From Diplocarpon mali (Eukaryota; Ascomycota; Leotiomycetes; Helotiales; Drepanopezizaceae): DNA of 34,070 bases. How positions within the stretch are numbered: position 1 is the first letter of the stretch; every line of letters starts with the position of its first letter. Below are positions 20,906 to 32,623 of the stretch, piece after piece. The position numbers and the translations under genes are program-made. The stretch is taken from positions 1 through 34,070 of the forward strand of contig JAENRP010000425.1 in NCBI GenBank assembly GCA_024741835.1. The letters are read 5' to 3'. The notes below the pieces were generated by a model that ran no database searches, had not been told where the DNA came from, and was given only the letters and a program-made list of their open reading frames with translations.

Positions 20906-23157
20906 CGTCTTTGAGCCTGCTAAGCCCCTACTGTCTTTTGCAACCCTAGTATATCTTTAAATGCTTTGAACTTTGCAACTATCTTTAGTGGCTTTGTAAA
21001 TCCATCTGCTACTATTCGATCGGTTAGGATATAGGTGATTAATAACTTATTCTTTATAATAAGGTCGCGGATAAAGTAGTAGGCAATATTAATATATTTC
21101 AATCGCTTATGCAAGTGTGGATTCTTTGCGAGTGCAATCGCCCTTATATTATCTACTTAAAGATTAATATAATTCCTATCTTATTTAATATATTTAGCGA
21201 AACCTATATCTTTTAGAACTTAGGCGATTTATAATCCTTGCTTGCAATTTAATAATATTAATATATATTCGGCCTTAGTGCTTGCAGTAGCTACTGATTT
21301 CTACTTCCTACTTCCTTATAATATAGGTCTGCCATATAGCACTACTACGCTTTTAAATATACTTTTCCGACCTTTCATATTTGCCCAGTCGGAATCGGTA
21401 TATACCTTAAGCTTTGCGCTTATATATTTTATTAGTCTATATCTTACCTTTTATATAATTGTCAATCGAAGGTACCTTTTAAGTCGCTTGACTGCATTCT
21501 TATATCAAATTGTCAGATCCTTTAGGTTTTGATTAAGTTGCCTAATAATAAAGGCGATATTTGGTCTTATATATACTATAGCATATATAATTGCTCTAAT
21601 ATCCTATTAATACTTCTTTAAATCTCCTTTCTACTTATTTTCATTAGTAGGCTCTAATTTATTATACTTTCCTTTAATTGGAGTACGCTTTGGCTTAAAG
21701 TTAAGAGTATAAGTAGAGAGTCCTATTTGGTCTAGGATCTTTTTAATATACTGCTCTTGATCTAACTAGAGTTCTTAAGTAGAGCGGTTCCTTATAATGC
21801 GGATGCCGAGGATCTTATGAATTCCCCTTAGATCCTTGGTATTAAAACGTTTCCGAATCGTTATAAAGAACTAATCTAATTAAGTAGTTGTTTTCGCAGC
21901 TATAGCAATATTATTGATATATAGTAGCAACTTAATTCTACGCTTAGCATAGGTAAATAGACAAGGGTTAGCTAGGCTTTAAATGAATCCCATTTCTACT
22001 AGAGTAGAGCTATATAAGAGGTTCCAATTATAGGCTGATTATTTAAGCCTATAGATACTGCGGAGTATATAAAGAGAGTGGCCAGCGCGTATAGGAATAC
22101 CGTTAGGTTAGGAGAGAAAAATCCGTTCCTTTATAGTCGCTTTAGTAAATGCATTTTTAATATTATACTATTTGCATTTAAGGTCCTTAGCGGCTACTAT
22201 TGCTATAAATATGCGAAGGGTGTTTATGCGAACTATCGGCGCAAATGTGTCGAAGTAATCTTCTCCATACTATTAGGAGAAGCCCCTAGCTATAAGCCTT
22301 GCCTTATAATGCTCTAAGGTTCCATTTATATATATCTTGATTATAAAGACCCACTTTATTAATACTAGGTTCATATCCTTTAGCGTCGGTTCCTTTATCT
22401 ATATGCCATTTGCAGTAAGAGAGCTTATCTCTTCTTAGATTGCCTCACTCTATGCTGCTCTATTCTTTAAATTATTAATAGCTTTATTGTACGTCTTTGG
22501 AAGAGAGATTTTCATTATTCCCCTAGCGGCTAGGAATGCATTATCTTTGTCGAAGCTCTATTGAAGTTCGAGCTTGTAGATCCTATATGCTATTATAGCC
22601 CAGATACGCTTAGACTTGCGTTCGTCTAAGGTATCTTCCGGTTCTAGGTCTCTATTCCTCTTTAAGGACGTAGGTTCGGCTATGGGTTTTATAGGCTTAT
22701 TATTTAGGGAACCGCTTTCTAATAGTAGAGGCTTATTATTACTTATACCTATTTTAGGAATATCCTTTACTATAAGTACTTTAATTAAAGGGATGATGAT
22801 ATCGAAGTTGTTCTGTACTTTAGGTAGTTTGCAGACAATAGGAATAGTCTATTCGGCCTTTGGGCGACTAATAGGTCGTCGATCAGCAGGTGCGCTTGAT
22901 ATACCTGAGCTTAAAGAGAGGGGTTATTAGTTCGGCTTAATAGTATTACTATTGAGTGGTATACCTTACGAATCTCTAGGTATATAGAGCTTTAAGGATA
23001 GCTCCCTCCTATTTTGAGATTTATTGAACTTAACTATTAAGGATATGATTACTCGCCTTAGGTCTAGTATATATACTATCTATTGCTTTATTATCTATTC
23101 AATATACCTAATAAATATATACTCTTTACCTTAGTCCATTAGCTTCTTGCTCTTTAT

Positions 23158-23180
23158 ACCCGCGGGCTAGGACTTTGGGC
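23158..23180 (-). repeat. Degenerate 23-bp motif at the C1 integrase-RT boundary
   Basis: It spans 23 bp from ACCCGCGGGC, but the outer AGT reads GGC. The pol frame reads PKSQPAG (stop read as Gln); the alternative frame would read S-P-S-P-R-V. It is included as a probable decayed copy. Confidence 0.4.
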
Positions 23181-24016
23181 TAATATAGGAGTAGCAGACG
23201 CTTTTAAAGACGCAGATATGGTCCAGGCTTGGTTTCTATCTGAAATATGCCTTATATAGCGATATTCGGGTGCTATTGACTATTAGCCTATTACCTATTC
23301 TATTTCGTAAGTATACGTTTGCCTTAACCGCAAGGTCCCAGAATTCTAATGGCAAGTCAGCATCTTGTAGTAGAGCGCGATAGTTAGTCTCTACTTGCTA
23401 AATACTTCGCTTAGCGATGCTATTCTAATAGGAACCTTTATATATTATAGTTGGTTTATAACAAACTCCTTATTTTGCCTATTTATTAAGCTTTACCCTA
23501 ATCTCTAATGCGTTATTAGACCTAATAGCTATTAGCTTTAACTAAGTCTAGTATTCCTCTATCACTTTCCAAATTTCTAGCTTTTCTATAAGCTCAGATT
23601 TGGTCCTAGCGCAAATGGTTTATATTTATTAAGTAGAGTTATCTACTATTTGAGAAAACCAATTATTTCCTTTGATTAAGGTCGTAAATAGTCCGGTAGT
23701 ATTAATGGATATTAGCGCTAGTATCGAATCTTTCTATAGATTAAGCTTAGTTTATATCCGATTTCGAAGTTTTATTAGCTTGCAAATTCGGCACACTAGG
23801 CGATCCTTTAGTACTTAGATCTTCCGTTTTAAGGTTAAGACCTTATGCAAGCCCCTTAATTTCTTTAGTCTTAGATGCGCGAATCTTCTATATATTAGCT
23901 AATACCTTAATAGGCTTTTAGCTTTTAATAGCTTTAGTAGCCTATTATCAGTCGATACTTTATTATCGGCAGCTGGAAAGGACTAGTGATAGCAGTTTAA
24001 GGTTTTGCCGTTTTCT

Positions 24017-24399
24017 AGTTGAAAGCCTGGCTTAGGAGTTGTTTTTAATGAAACCGCGAGATCTACTCGCGGTCCTGGCTTAAGGGTCGATTTCCTAGAA
24101 ATAGCGAGATCTACTCGCGGTCCTAGCTTAGGAGTCGTCTTTGACGAATTTGCGAATTTCACTCGCGGTCCTAGCCTAGGAGTCATTTCCGCCAAATTCA
24201 CTTATGATCCTAGCTTAGGAGTCATCTTTAAGGACACTTTGCAATCTACCTATAGTCCTGGCTTAAGAGTCATTTTTGCGAATTTTACTTGCGATCCTAG
24301 CTTAAGAGTCCATCTATTCTCCTTATCCTTGCTTAATTGTATTAGGGCAAAGAGTGCACTTTCCTTAAAGGAACCTACTCGTAGGTCCGGCCTAGGAGT
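24017..24399 (-). repeat. Array of eight 23-bp motifs inside C1 pol
   Basis: Copies start at 24017, 24065, 24113, 24161, 24200, 24248, 24287 and 24377. Spacings are 48, 48, 48, 39, 48, 39 and 90 bp, all multiples of three, and every copy spans 23 bp ending in AGT or GGT. In frame they encode repeats such as TPKLGPRVDLA and TPRLGPRVKFA. The array separates the protease from GAG-pre-integrase, in the linker before ENGKTLNCYH. Copia proteins usually have no such repeat here. The array could be a minisatellite that expanded within a tolerated linker. Confidence 0.9.
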
Positions 24400-25926
24400 C
24401 AATTTCTATAATATTACCTTTGAGATAACGTAAAGTCCATCTTTGATTTTAACTTTAAAAATCACTTTATAATTGTTATTTATAAACTATATAAATTGAT
24501 TATTGAAAACTCTTATATAATTCAACTCTATATAGATCTTGCGGCTAGATAAGAGATTAATGCTTAGGCTAGGTATAAGGAGAACATTTTGCAAAAGGAA
24601 AGAAACGCTAGCGATATTTATCTCTACTATACCTATCGAGTCTGTATATAACCTTCTATTACTAACCTTAATAGAGTGCCTTTTTATTTTAGTAAGCAGG
24701 CCTTTAAATAGGTAGGGTTTATCAGTTATATATGCTATGCAACTAGTATTATTATACTAGTCGGATTTAGGGATCTTACGGAGATCGGCTTTTAAGATAT
24801 AGGCATCTTTATCATAATTATTATTTAAATTATTAGAAGTGGATTTAGGTTCAAATGACCTACTATTATTATTAGAGGTATCTGCTAAAGTTTTAGCTAA
24901 ATAGCCTTTTCCTTTGCCTTTCCTTAATAGTTGCGGCCTTTGGTAGGATAAGGGTAGTTTGCTTCTTAACTTCTGCTTTAATTGCTTTTTAATATTAAAG
25001 CTAGCAATTATATTAATCAGTTGCCTTCTAACTTTACAATTAGTAATATTATAAGCACTATTATAGAAGTAGCATCCCCGATAAGCTTAAGGGCTTGTCC
25101 TGCGCTTCTTCCTCTTCTTGGGCTTATCTTTGCCCTATAACGCGGCATTTGCCAATTTAGAGTATCCTTTAAGGTCTTGCTTAATAGTTCAAAGGAGGTC
25201 GATCTTCTTATAAATCTTAAGGTTAGGTTAGACGAGAAGAGATTGTTTTATAATAGCGAACTTAAGAGGGAGGCCATTAAGTAGGAAATTAAAAAGCTGA
25301 GTTTCTTTAAAAGTTATAGCTATCCTAGGATCTGCGGCTCTTACTCTCTTCTTCACTTTACGTAATATAGATTAAGCAGAGTCTATATTTATATCTATAT
25401 CCTTGCTATCTTTATCTTTTCTATACTAAAATGAAATGATCTGCTATAGTAGATGCTAGGTATTAAGGGCAGTTGTCTAAGAGTATTTTGCCTTTAAAGT
25501 ATCCTATCTTATCTTTGCGTTATTATGAATTTGAACAAAATCTCGGTCTTTATCGCTTAAACCTCTATTGATCTTAAGCTTGCATTTAGCTAAGGCCAGC
25601 CTATACTCCTTCTCCTTTTCTATATTTAAAATCTGCCTTTGGGATTCTCGGTTATTATCTATTAAAGCTCTTAGGCTAAGCTTATTTAGTATATCTGGCA
25701 AATCCTTAGCAGTTGTATTAGCTATTAAAGTAGAAGTAGACAAATCGGTAGAGGGAGTATAAGGGGCTATTCTCGCGTATTTAATAAGTGTCTTTTAAAT
25801 CGCTATTTCAATGCCTTTGCTTTTAAAGTAAAGCTCTAAATCGTCGAACTATTATTGCCAGTTCTTTTAAGAGAGTTGGAGGTCTCTAGGCCTGGTATTT
25901 CGATCGGAATCGGAAGCTATTGCTAT

Positions 25927-26326
25927 TTTAAATAGAATTGCGTTTAAAATCAAATAAATTAAATGGTTAAAGGCACTCCTCCTATCGAAAAGTCGAAATG
26001 ATTAAATAGCGGGTATTATAGAAGTATTAAATAGGAAGGAAGTCCTCTTATTAAAAAGGGTTTTTAGGTTGTAACGCAGGGAATCATACCTCTTATAAAA
26101 TATAGTAAAGCAAGGAATCATACCTCTTATAGTACCAAAGGGGTTATAGAGCAAGGAATTATACCTCTTGCAATACGGGTTAGCTAAATAGGGAATCATA
26201 CCTCCTATTCGCCGATTGCTCGCCTCTTACTATAAGTCTTATTTAACTTCCTATTAATAGTTGCAGCGCAAGTGCTTTCTAAGGGAAGTTAATAATCTAT
26301 TATCGGTCTATCTAGGGCTTATAACC
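25927..26326 (-). promoter_or_regulatory. C1 5' leader with repeated GGAATCATACCTCTTA boxes
   Basis: Four copies of a box close to GGAATCATACCTCTTA have GAAT at 26081, 26115, 26156 and 26193, spaced 34-41 bp, in the untranslated leader between LTR and gag. C2 has the same boxes at about 32345-32480 in the opposite orientation. A minus-strand frame across them (26002-26199) reads repeats such as KRYNSL and KRYDSL but has no other support. Position next to the primer site suggests packaging or dimerisation signals; this is inference. Confidence 0.6.
26315..26326 (-). promoter_or_regulatory. C1 primer-binding site
   Basis: On the minus strand GGTTATAAGCCC directly follows the 5' LTR end. C2 (32225-32236) and the TRIM (947-956) have the same site. 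Confidence 0.7.
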
Positions 26327-26521
26327 TATTAAGCTTAAGTGAGTTAGCGCAGTAGGTATAGGAAACTTCTAAAGGTCAATAGTCGATATATTAATAAGAG
26401 TTAAGGAAGGAAGGTTACCCCTTTCTTCCTTACAGCTATATACGTATCAATATCCTACTGACTAAGCAATAGGGTCATATGACAATACATCGGAGTGATG
26501 GCTGTATCACCCATCTTAATA
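26327..26521 (-). repeat. C1 5' LTR
   Basis: This 195-bp LTR is upstream in element orientation, with GAATA directly outside at 26522-26526. It keeps more C and G than the 20423 copy. Confidence 0.93.
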
Positions 26522-26578
26522 GAATATAACTATAAGAGAGTAGGAGCTTATAAGTATAAGTCTCTTAGTAATAAGTGA

Positions 26579-29500
26579 CTACTTACTAGCAAGTGCAAGT
26601 TGCTAAACAATTATTTAAAAGCTTTAGAGGTTTAATAAACAAATAAAGCTTTTAAACTTCTAGTAGTCTAAGTTCTTAATAAGCCTATCTGCGTATATCT
26701 CTTTAGTAAGGAGGTAGATTATTTAAAAGCTTCCTCTTTAATACTCTTAGCGGATTTATATATTACTGATTTCGATATATCGGAGGCTTATTTTAATCTT
26801 TTTATTTTCTATAATAATTAGCCGAATTGTCTATTAGTTGTCGTAATATATATTCTATTTAAAGAGGGAGTTTATGCGAATCTCTTTAAAGAGGCGTTTT
26901 ATAGCTATTATCTCCTTTATAGTAGAAATTATACTATAGAGTTCTACTTTAATAGAAGAGAGCGTAATAGTCGCTTAGCAATTCGCTTTTTAAATAATCG
27001 GTCTTTTAAATAGGAAGAAGATGTATCTCTAAGAGGATCTACAGGTCTCTTAGTCATCTTTTAAAGAAGCATCTAAAGATGCGACCAATTGGTATTCCCT
27101 AGCCTTAAAGCTATAGGCAATTCCTAAGAAGCATATATTATATAAGTATCGAAGCGTCTAATCTATAGCTAAGAGGTACTTAAAGCTTAGATTAATTAGA
27201 AAGAAAGACAGTTAGAAGGCTGCAAATGCAACGTCCAGGCGTATTATAATCGCTATATAGAGAATAGAGCTTATTTTTTCTTAATACTCCTTTACCTTTT
27301 TTAAAGAAGCTTGCCCTAAGTTCTTAATAAACTCCTTCTTTAGCAGTAGAGTACTAGGCACTCTCCTTATATTAGCTCCGAATTTTTAAGCGATCTTCTT
27401 AATATAGGTATTATAAATTAAGGAAATCCTCTTTGCCTTTTTATCTTAAATAATCCTTACTTTAAAGAACTAGGAGATATCTCTTATAATAGTAAGCTCG
27501 TATGCCCTCTTTAGGTCTTTAATTAGATAAGTCGCCTGATCTAAGTTAAAGGCCTTATATAATACTTAAATATTATTAATATAAAACGCTATAAAGACTA
27601 TACGATCCTTTATTATAAAAATATAAGGCTCTTTACCTAATGGCTTAAGTTGAAGGCCCTTAAGCATTCTTACAAAGTTCCTATACTATAGCGCTAAAGA
27701 GTCTTTTAGCTTATAAAGCGCGCGGTCCAGTTCTACTACTATACTAAGGCGCTTAAAGCCATTTAATAGGAAGCATATGACTAAAGTACTCCTTAGGTCT
27801 TTAAAAGCGTTAACGAACGCATTAATAATATCGAATTGCTTTACTTTTATATCGAAGTATATAGTAAGTACTATTAGTACCTTGAAAGACCTTGCTATAA
27901 GTATGGCTATATAGGTTGAGAAAATTGAAGCTTTATTTTAAAGATCCTTTTGTATAATTAGCTATGATCGGCACTTTAGAAGCTCGCTAGAACTATTGAC
28001 CTTATAGGTAAAAACCTATTTTAATAGTATTGGCAAAGGCTTTGAATAATCCCTTTATACGATTCTTTAGCAACTTTGAGATTCTAAATTCCTAATCTCC
28101 TAGCGCCCTCCTTCTTTAAATCGTTTGCTAAAAGGGTGCTTCTCTAAGTCCTGCTATCCTTTTAGAGGCTTCGGCAGAGAGCCTTAATACTATAGGCGGT
28201 TAAGAGATTATACTCTATCCTTTGCCTAACTATTAACTATAGCTTTAATAACTATATAAACTATTAAATAGTCCTTCTTATCCTCCCTTATTTATTCGTT
28301 TACTTAAAAGGTTAATATAAACTCTTGCGCATTTAAGGAGTAAGGTAAATTAATATTACTTTAAAAGAGCATATACTTTAAAGTAATAGCATACACTTTT
28401 AAAGTCTCCTATTGCTTAACGCTTAAGCGTCTTATCCTCTTTTACTTAAGAAGAGGGAGTTCCTCCTTACGCTTTTCTCTATAAGTCTCTTCTTCTATTT
28501 TTATTATTACTAAAGGTTCCTTTAAGAGTCTAGGTAGCTCTATCTCTTAAGCTTATAGTCTTTAAGTTAGTATTATAACTTAAGGTATTATATTATTAAG
28601 GCCTACTCCTTTTACTAAGTCGCTTTTTATAAGACTATTAAAGCTCTTCCTAGATCTTAGTAGTAGTGCCTTTAGCCTTTTATTAAAGTTTATTAAAGCC
28701 TGCCTTTATAATTAAAGACTCTATCTTAAAGCCCTTAAGCTATCTCTATTCTTATATAAAATAGCAGCTAAAGATCTGCCGATCGCCTTATAGAACTTAT
28801 CTTTAAAAACTCCTTTAAAGTTATCTATAGTTCTTTTTTTAATAGGGCCTTTATAAGGAATCATCACTCTTAAGCTCTAGTCGCTATTTGCCTTCTTAAA
28901 GACTAGCGAAGTAGCTTTTAGTTCGCTTGCTTCTACCCTCGAGTTTCTAAGCGGGTCTTTTAGAGAATTTAGATTTAAGTTAAGGTCTTTTATATTATTA
29001 GTTAAAGGCTATAGAGTAGCATTAGTTTATAATATAGGCTCTTCCTATATAGCGGCTTCTTTTATAGCCATTGCATTTGGCCTTGCGATAAGCTCTAATT
29101 TCTCGAAAATGCCTTTAAACTTAGCGTCTTAAGCTCCCTCTCCCTCTTTAATTAATTGGAAGGTTATTTCAAATTCCTAGTGCGATATAAGGTTTGTGTA
29201 CTTAGCTTTTAGACTATAGAAAAGAGACTTATCGAATTCGATATTATAAGTTGTTATTACTTATTAAAGCATAGGAACCTAGATTTTATAAATATTAAAG
29301 GTAATATATCCAATTAAGTAACTTAAGTGCCCTTATAATTTAATTTTAAAGGTTCGGCAGTCCCTGCCCGCCTCTCTCTTCTTAATTAAAGGGTATACGC
29401 AAGCACTATATATATAAATGCGACTTTAGTCAGGCTTTAAGCTCGCTATTATCTACTTAATAAGTAGCGGCTTATAAAATCGAAAATACTACTTAAACTA

Positions 29501-32029
29501 ACTATAAAGAGCCTTGCTTAATAAGATTATCTTCTTCCTAGTAAGTAGGAAGATATTATAAAGGTATATAATAACCTCTATAACCTTTAGCCAAAGGCTC
29601 GCTAGAAGCCTAGCATAGATCCTTATTTTAATAAAGCGTTTAATCAACTCCCTTCCTACTCGCTCTACGCCTTTATTAAATTGGTATATATAAGTAGGAG
29701 TAAGCTCTAAATCAATTCCCTCCTCTTTTACCTATCTTTAGTACTTTATAAGAGAGTCTTCCCTTAAGGAGATTACTAAAGTGTTATTATCTTATCTAAT
29801 CTTGTAAATAGAAAGCCTATATTAGCGTTTTACCTATACTTTAAAGGATTAAAGGACCTTTATAACTATATCTCTGCCCTTCGATCTTAATAAGAATATC
29901 TAAAGTATACTACTATACTTATCCTTAATTAAAAGAACCTATAAGCAATTATTATATAAGTTATTTAAAAAGTTAAAGAGATCCCAGGAGATCTTAAAGA
30001 AGGGCTTTAAAGATCGGTTCTTAAAGGTAGCGTAAGAAATAACTTACTTAGCAAACGCTACTATATATATAAGGCACTCTAGCCTTTATATTCCCCTGAT
30101 TTTCATTCCCTTAGCGCACTTGACTAGCGCTTAAAGAGCCTTTATACTTAGGTGGCCAGCGCAAAGGTGCTAAGTATACGCATTATTATCCTATACCTTA
30201 GTAGGTATATAGCTAGACTAGAACCTATTATAAAGCGTCATCTTAGCTATAGGAAACGCTATTAAGGTAGAGAAGTTATATTAAAGCATATTTAGTAGAT
30301 TTAAATAGTTGATAGGCTTATATTTAAAGAAAACGAGATTATAGTAATACTCTAACTGAGCTCGCTTTATAAAGTCTCTAATACTCCTAGAGCGTAAAGT
30401 AAGGTCTACCCTAAAGTACTAAAAACCCTTATCTGTAAGGAGCCTTTTTAAGATGATATTAGTAGTAAACTCTTTTATAATAGTAATATTGCAAAGCGTT
30501 ATCCCTATAGAAGAGCCGTTATATTATAAAAGAGAGTCTGCTATATATCTATTACCTCTCTTAATAAGTAGGAGTCTTAAGGTACCTACTTTAATATATT
30601 ACTATAAGTTATTAAAAGGCTTAAAGGTGCTTATAATAAGTAAATCCTTTGAATTAACGATATAAGTAGCTGCGCAATTATTAAGAAGTGTACTTAAGGA
30701 AAGCAGGTAGCGTTTTAGCTTAAAGAGGTAGTAGATATTGAACAATTCTTCAAAAGCATTAAAGGCAAAGGGATCTATTATTATAAAGACTAGTAAGTTC
30801 TCCCTTTTACTTAAACCATCCTCCTTAAAGGCTAAAGCCTTTCCTTTAAATTTATCAATCGCTATTACTATAATGTTATTCTCCTTAAGCTATACTTAAA
30901 GACCTTTGAACTAGTCTCCTACGTTTAATGCCTTTTGTATTCGTAAGACCTCCTCTTGCGAGGGGAGAACCTTCATATTTTCCTTGCGCCTATCTATAGT
31001 ATATAATAGTTTCCAATAGTCCTAGGGCTTCTAATAGTGGTTTTTAAAGCCTTTATAAGGGCACTTAGGCCTGATCTCCCTTCTAGAGCTTATAAAGCGA
31101 TTTCGGGAGTTGCTCGCTAGAGCCTGCGAAAGGGTTTCGGCATCTAAGAGAGACTCTCGAGTAGTAAAAACTGCTAGCCCTTTATTATCAATTGCTTTAT
31201 TAGATTCAATGCCTGCTAGGGCGCAGCTTAGCTATATTAGGTCGTACTTGCATAGGGTTCCTATTTGCTTATTAGTAATTATTTCCTCCTTTAGGCGGGT
31301 CGCCTAACTCAGATTAATCTTTATTACAATTAAGTCTAAAAAGTCAATTACTCTTAATCTCCCTTTAATCTTAAGAAAACTATATTGCTTTATTAAGTAG
31401 TACGCCTCCTGCCACTCCTGGATCTACTGCTAAGTGTTAGTTCTCCTAGTCTTGCCTTAGTATAGTATATTGCAATACTAGAGCCTTATTTGAGACTGAA
31501 TAGCCTTATTAGAAGGCGCAATATCACACTTTAAAATGGATACTAGGCCTTAGAGTAAGAGTTGCTAGTTCACTAAATTAGCATATAGGTTATCAGTAGT
31601 AGTTCCACTTATAGGAGTATCTCCATTAGGTATTAAGGAGAAGAGCTTCTTAGCTTGGATTTATACTTAAGCTATCGCAGAAGCTAAGAGCGTTCTATCG
31701 ACGGTTTTAAAGACCTATTCTAAAAGTAGTTTATAGTATTTGCATTAGGTCTTTTAAGTCTCCTTACGTATATGGTACTCCTTTATTAGGATTTTATATT
31801 TATCCTTGATATCCTTATAAGACGCCTATAAAGGAAGAGCTTTTAACAGATCTCCTAAGGGAAAGCGGGCGTAAATCTATTTAAATAAAGTCGCTATATA
31901 CTCTTTATACAACCTCGCGTATACTATGCAAAGGTTAGCCATTTCCAGTTCCTTAAGCTCCTATATAGAAGGAGCTTAAGGCTCAGTCTCTATAATTGAC
32001 TTGAATAGGAGTCTCAGATTAGTAAAAAT
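26579..32029 (-). pseudogene. Element E: Ty1/copia gag-pol, 5'-truncated by C2
   Basis: The minus-strand frame runs from gag (MANLCIVYARLYKEYIA near 31940) to a TAG at 26579-26581. Domains: gag; a degenerate knuckle (KCPYKGFKNHY) near 31050; protease NNCAATYIVNSKDLL near 30650-30700 (catalytic D-S-G-A type site altered); GAG-pre-integrase near 30100-30250; integrase core with QFNKGVERVGREL near 29650 and LYNIFLLTRKK; RT with FIAFYINNIQVLYKAF (YINN at 27572-27583, D-D expected) and RKxPSTLLLKKEF; RNase H with SLDASLKDD, SSIKVELYSI and YYDNQQTIRL. The RT active site and the RNase H stop share a frame. C2 cuts its 5' end, and C1 lies beyond its 3' end. It differs clearly from C1 and carries no 23-bp motif that I could find. 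Confidence 0.88.
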
Positions 32030-32224
32030 TGTTAAGATAGGTGATATAGCTATTACTCCGATGTATTATCATATAACCCTATTGCTTAGTCAGTAGGATA
32101 TTGATATATATATAGCTATAGGGAAGAAAGGGGTAACCTTCCTTCTTTAACTCTTACTAATATATTAACCATTGACCTTTAAAAGCCTCCTTTACCTACT
32201 GCGCCGACTCACTTAAGCTTAATA
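32030..32224 (+). repeat. C2 5' LTR
   Basis: This 195-bp LTR starts TGTTAAG and ends CTTAATA. Its start keeps the canonical TG. It is followed directly by GGTTATAAGCC. Confidence 0.93.
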
Positions 32225-32239
32225 GGTTATAAGCCTTAT
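32225..32239 (+). promoter_or_regulatory. C2 primer-binding site
   Basis: GGTTATAAGCCTTAT abuts the LTR. Fifteen bases from 32226 are identical to the TRIM site (GTTATAAGCCTTATA). Confidence 0.7.
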
Positions 32240-32623
32240 ATAAACCAATAATAGATTATTAACTTCCTTTGGAAAGCACTTATATTGCAACTATTAGTAG
32301 GAAGTTGAATAAGACTTATAGTAAAAGGCAAGCAATCGGCGAATAGGAGGTATGATTCCCTATTCAGCTAACTTATATTATAAGAGGTGTAATTCCTTGC
32401 TTTATAACCCTTTAGTATTGCAAAAGGTATAATTCCTTACTTTACTATATTTCATAGGAGGTATAATTCCCTGCGTTATAGCCTAAAAACCCTTTTTAAT
32501 AAAAGGACTTCCTCCCTATTTAATACTTCTATAATACCTGCTATTTAATCATTTTAACTTTTCGATAAAAGGAGTGCCTTTAACTATTTAATTTATTTGA
32601 TTTTAAATGCGATTCTATTTGAA

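Larger units (their letters stand above)
20920..25926 (-). pseudogene. C1 gag-pol polyprotein, RIP-decayed
   Basis: One frame holds from gag (near 25926, IASDSDRNTRPRDLQLS) to KTVGA and TAG at 20920-20922; no indel is seen and stops are TAA/TAG. Gag spans about 25926-24950 (LNKLSLRALIDNNRESQ, then a degenerate zinc knuckle CYFYNSAYNITNCKV). A protease-like CIAYITDKPYLF follows near 24770-24740, then the motif array, then GAG-pre-integrase (LIYRRFAHLRLKKLRGLHKV, about 23900-23800), integrase (about 23750-23150, with SIQQVETNYRALL and YLRNRIGNRL), RT (about 22950-21500) with LLLYINNIAIAA at 21910-21921 where a functional copy has D-D, and RNase H ending in HKRLKYINIAYYFIRDLI and ADGFTKPLKIVAKF. 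The start is uncertain because ATG may have become ATA. The order integrase before RT defines Ty1/copia. Confidence 0.9.
20423..26521 (-). mobile_element. C1: complete Ty1/copia element
   Basis: The element is 6,099 bp with two 195-bp LTRs and a perfect 5-bp target duplication GAATA (20418-20422 and 26522-26526). LTR ends are TGTTAAG and CTTAACA (seen as CTTAATA), an inverted repeat. It contains leader repeats, a single gag-pol frame, and GAG-pre-integrase, integrase, RT and RNase H in copia order. It is inserted about 55 bp beyond the stop of element E's pol. A second copy in inverted orientation starts at 32030. RIP stops and a YINN replacement at the RT active site make it inactive. Confidence 0.95.

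Noticed and set aside
22078..22930. Plus-strand frames at 22078-22317 and 22616-22930
   Set aside because: They overlap the C1 reverse-transcriptase region, which is coded on the minus strand in one continuous frame.
24017..24399. CRISPR-like array of palindromic repeats
   Set aside because: Spacers are similar to each other, coding and in frame, the units vary, and the sequence is eukaryotic with retrotransposon domains on both sides.
24239..24433. Plus-strand frame of 64 codons across the motif array
   Set aside because: The motif is palindromic, so both strands stay open. The minus frame is continuous with C1 gag-pol.
26640..27060. A fairly open plus-strand frame with EAYF..FIFYNN and LFKEGVYANLF
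   Set aside because: The minus strand gives clear copia RNase H motifs in the same frame as the RT of element E.
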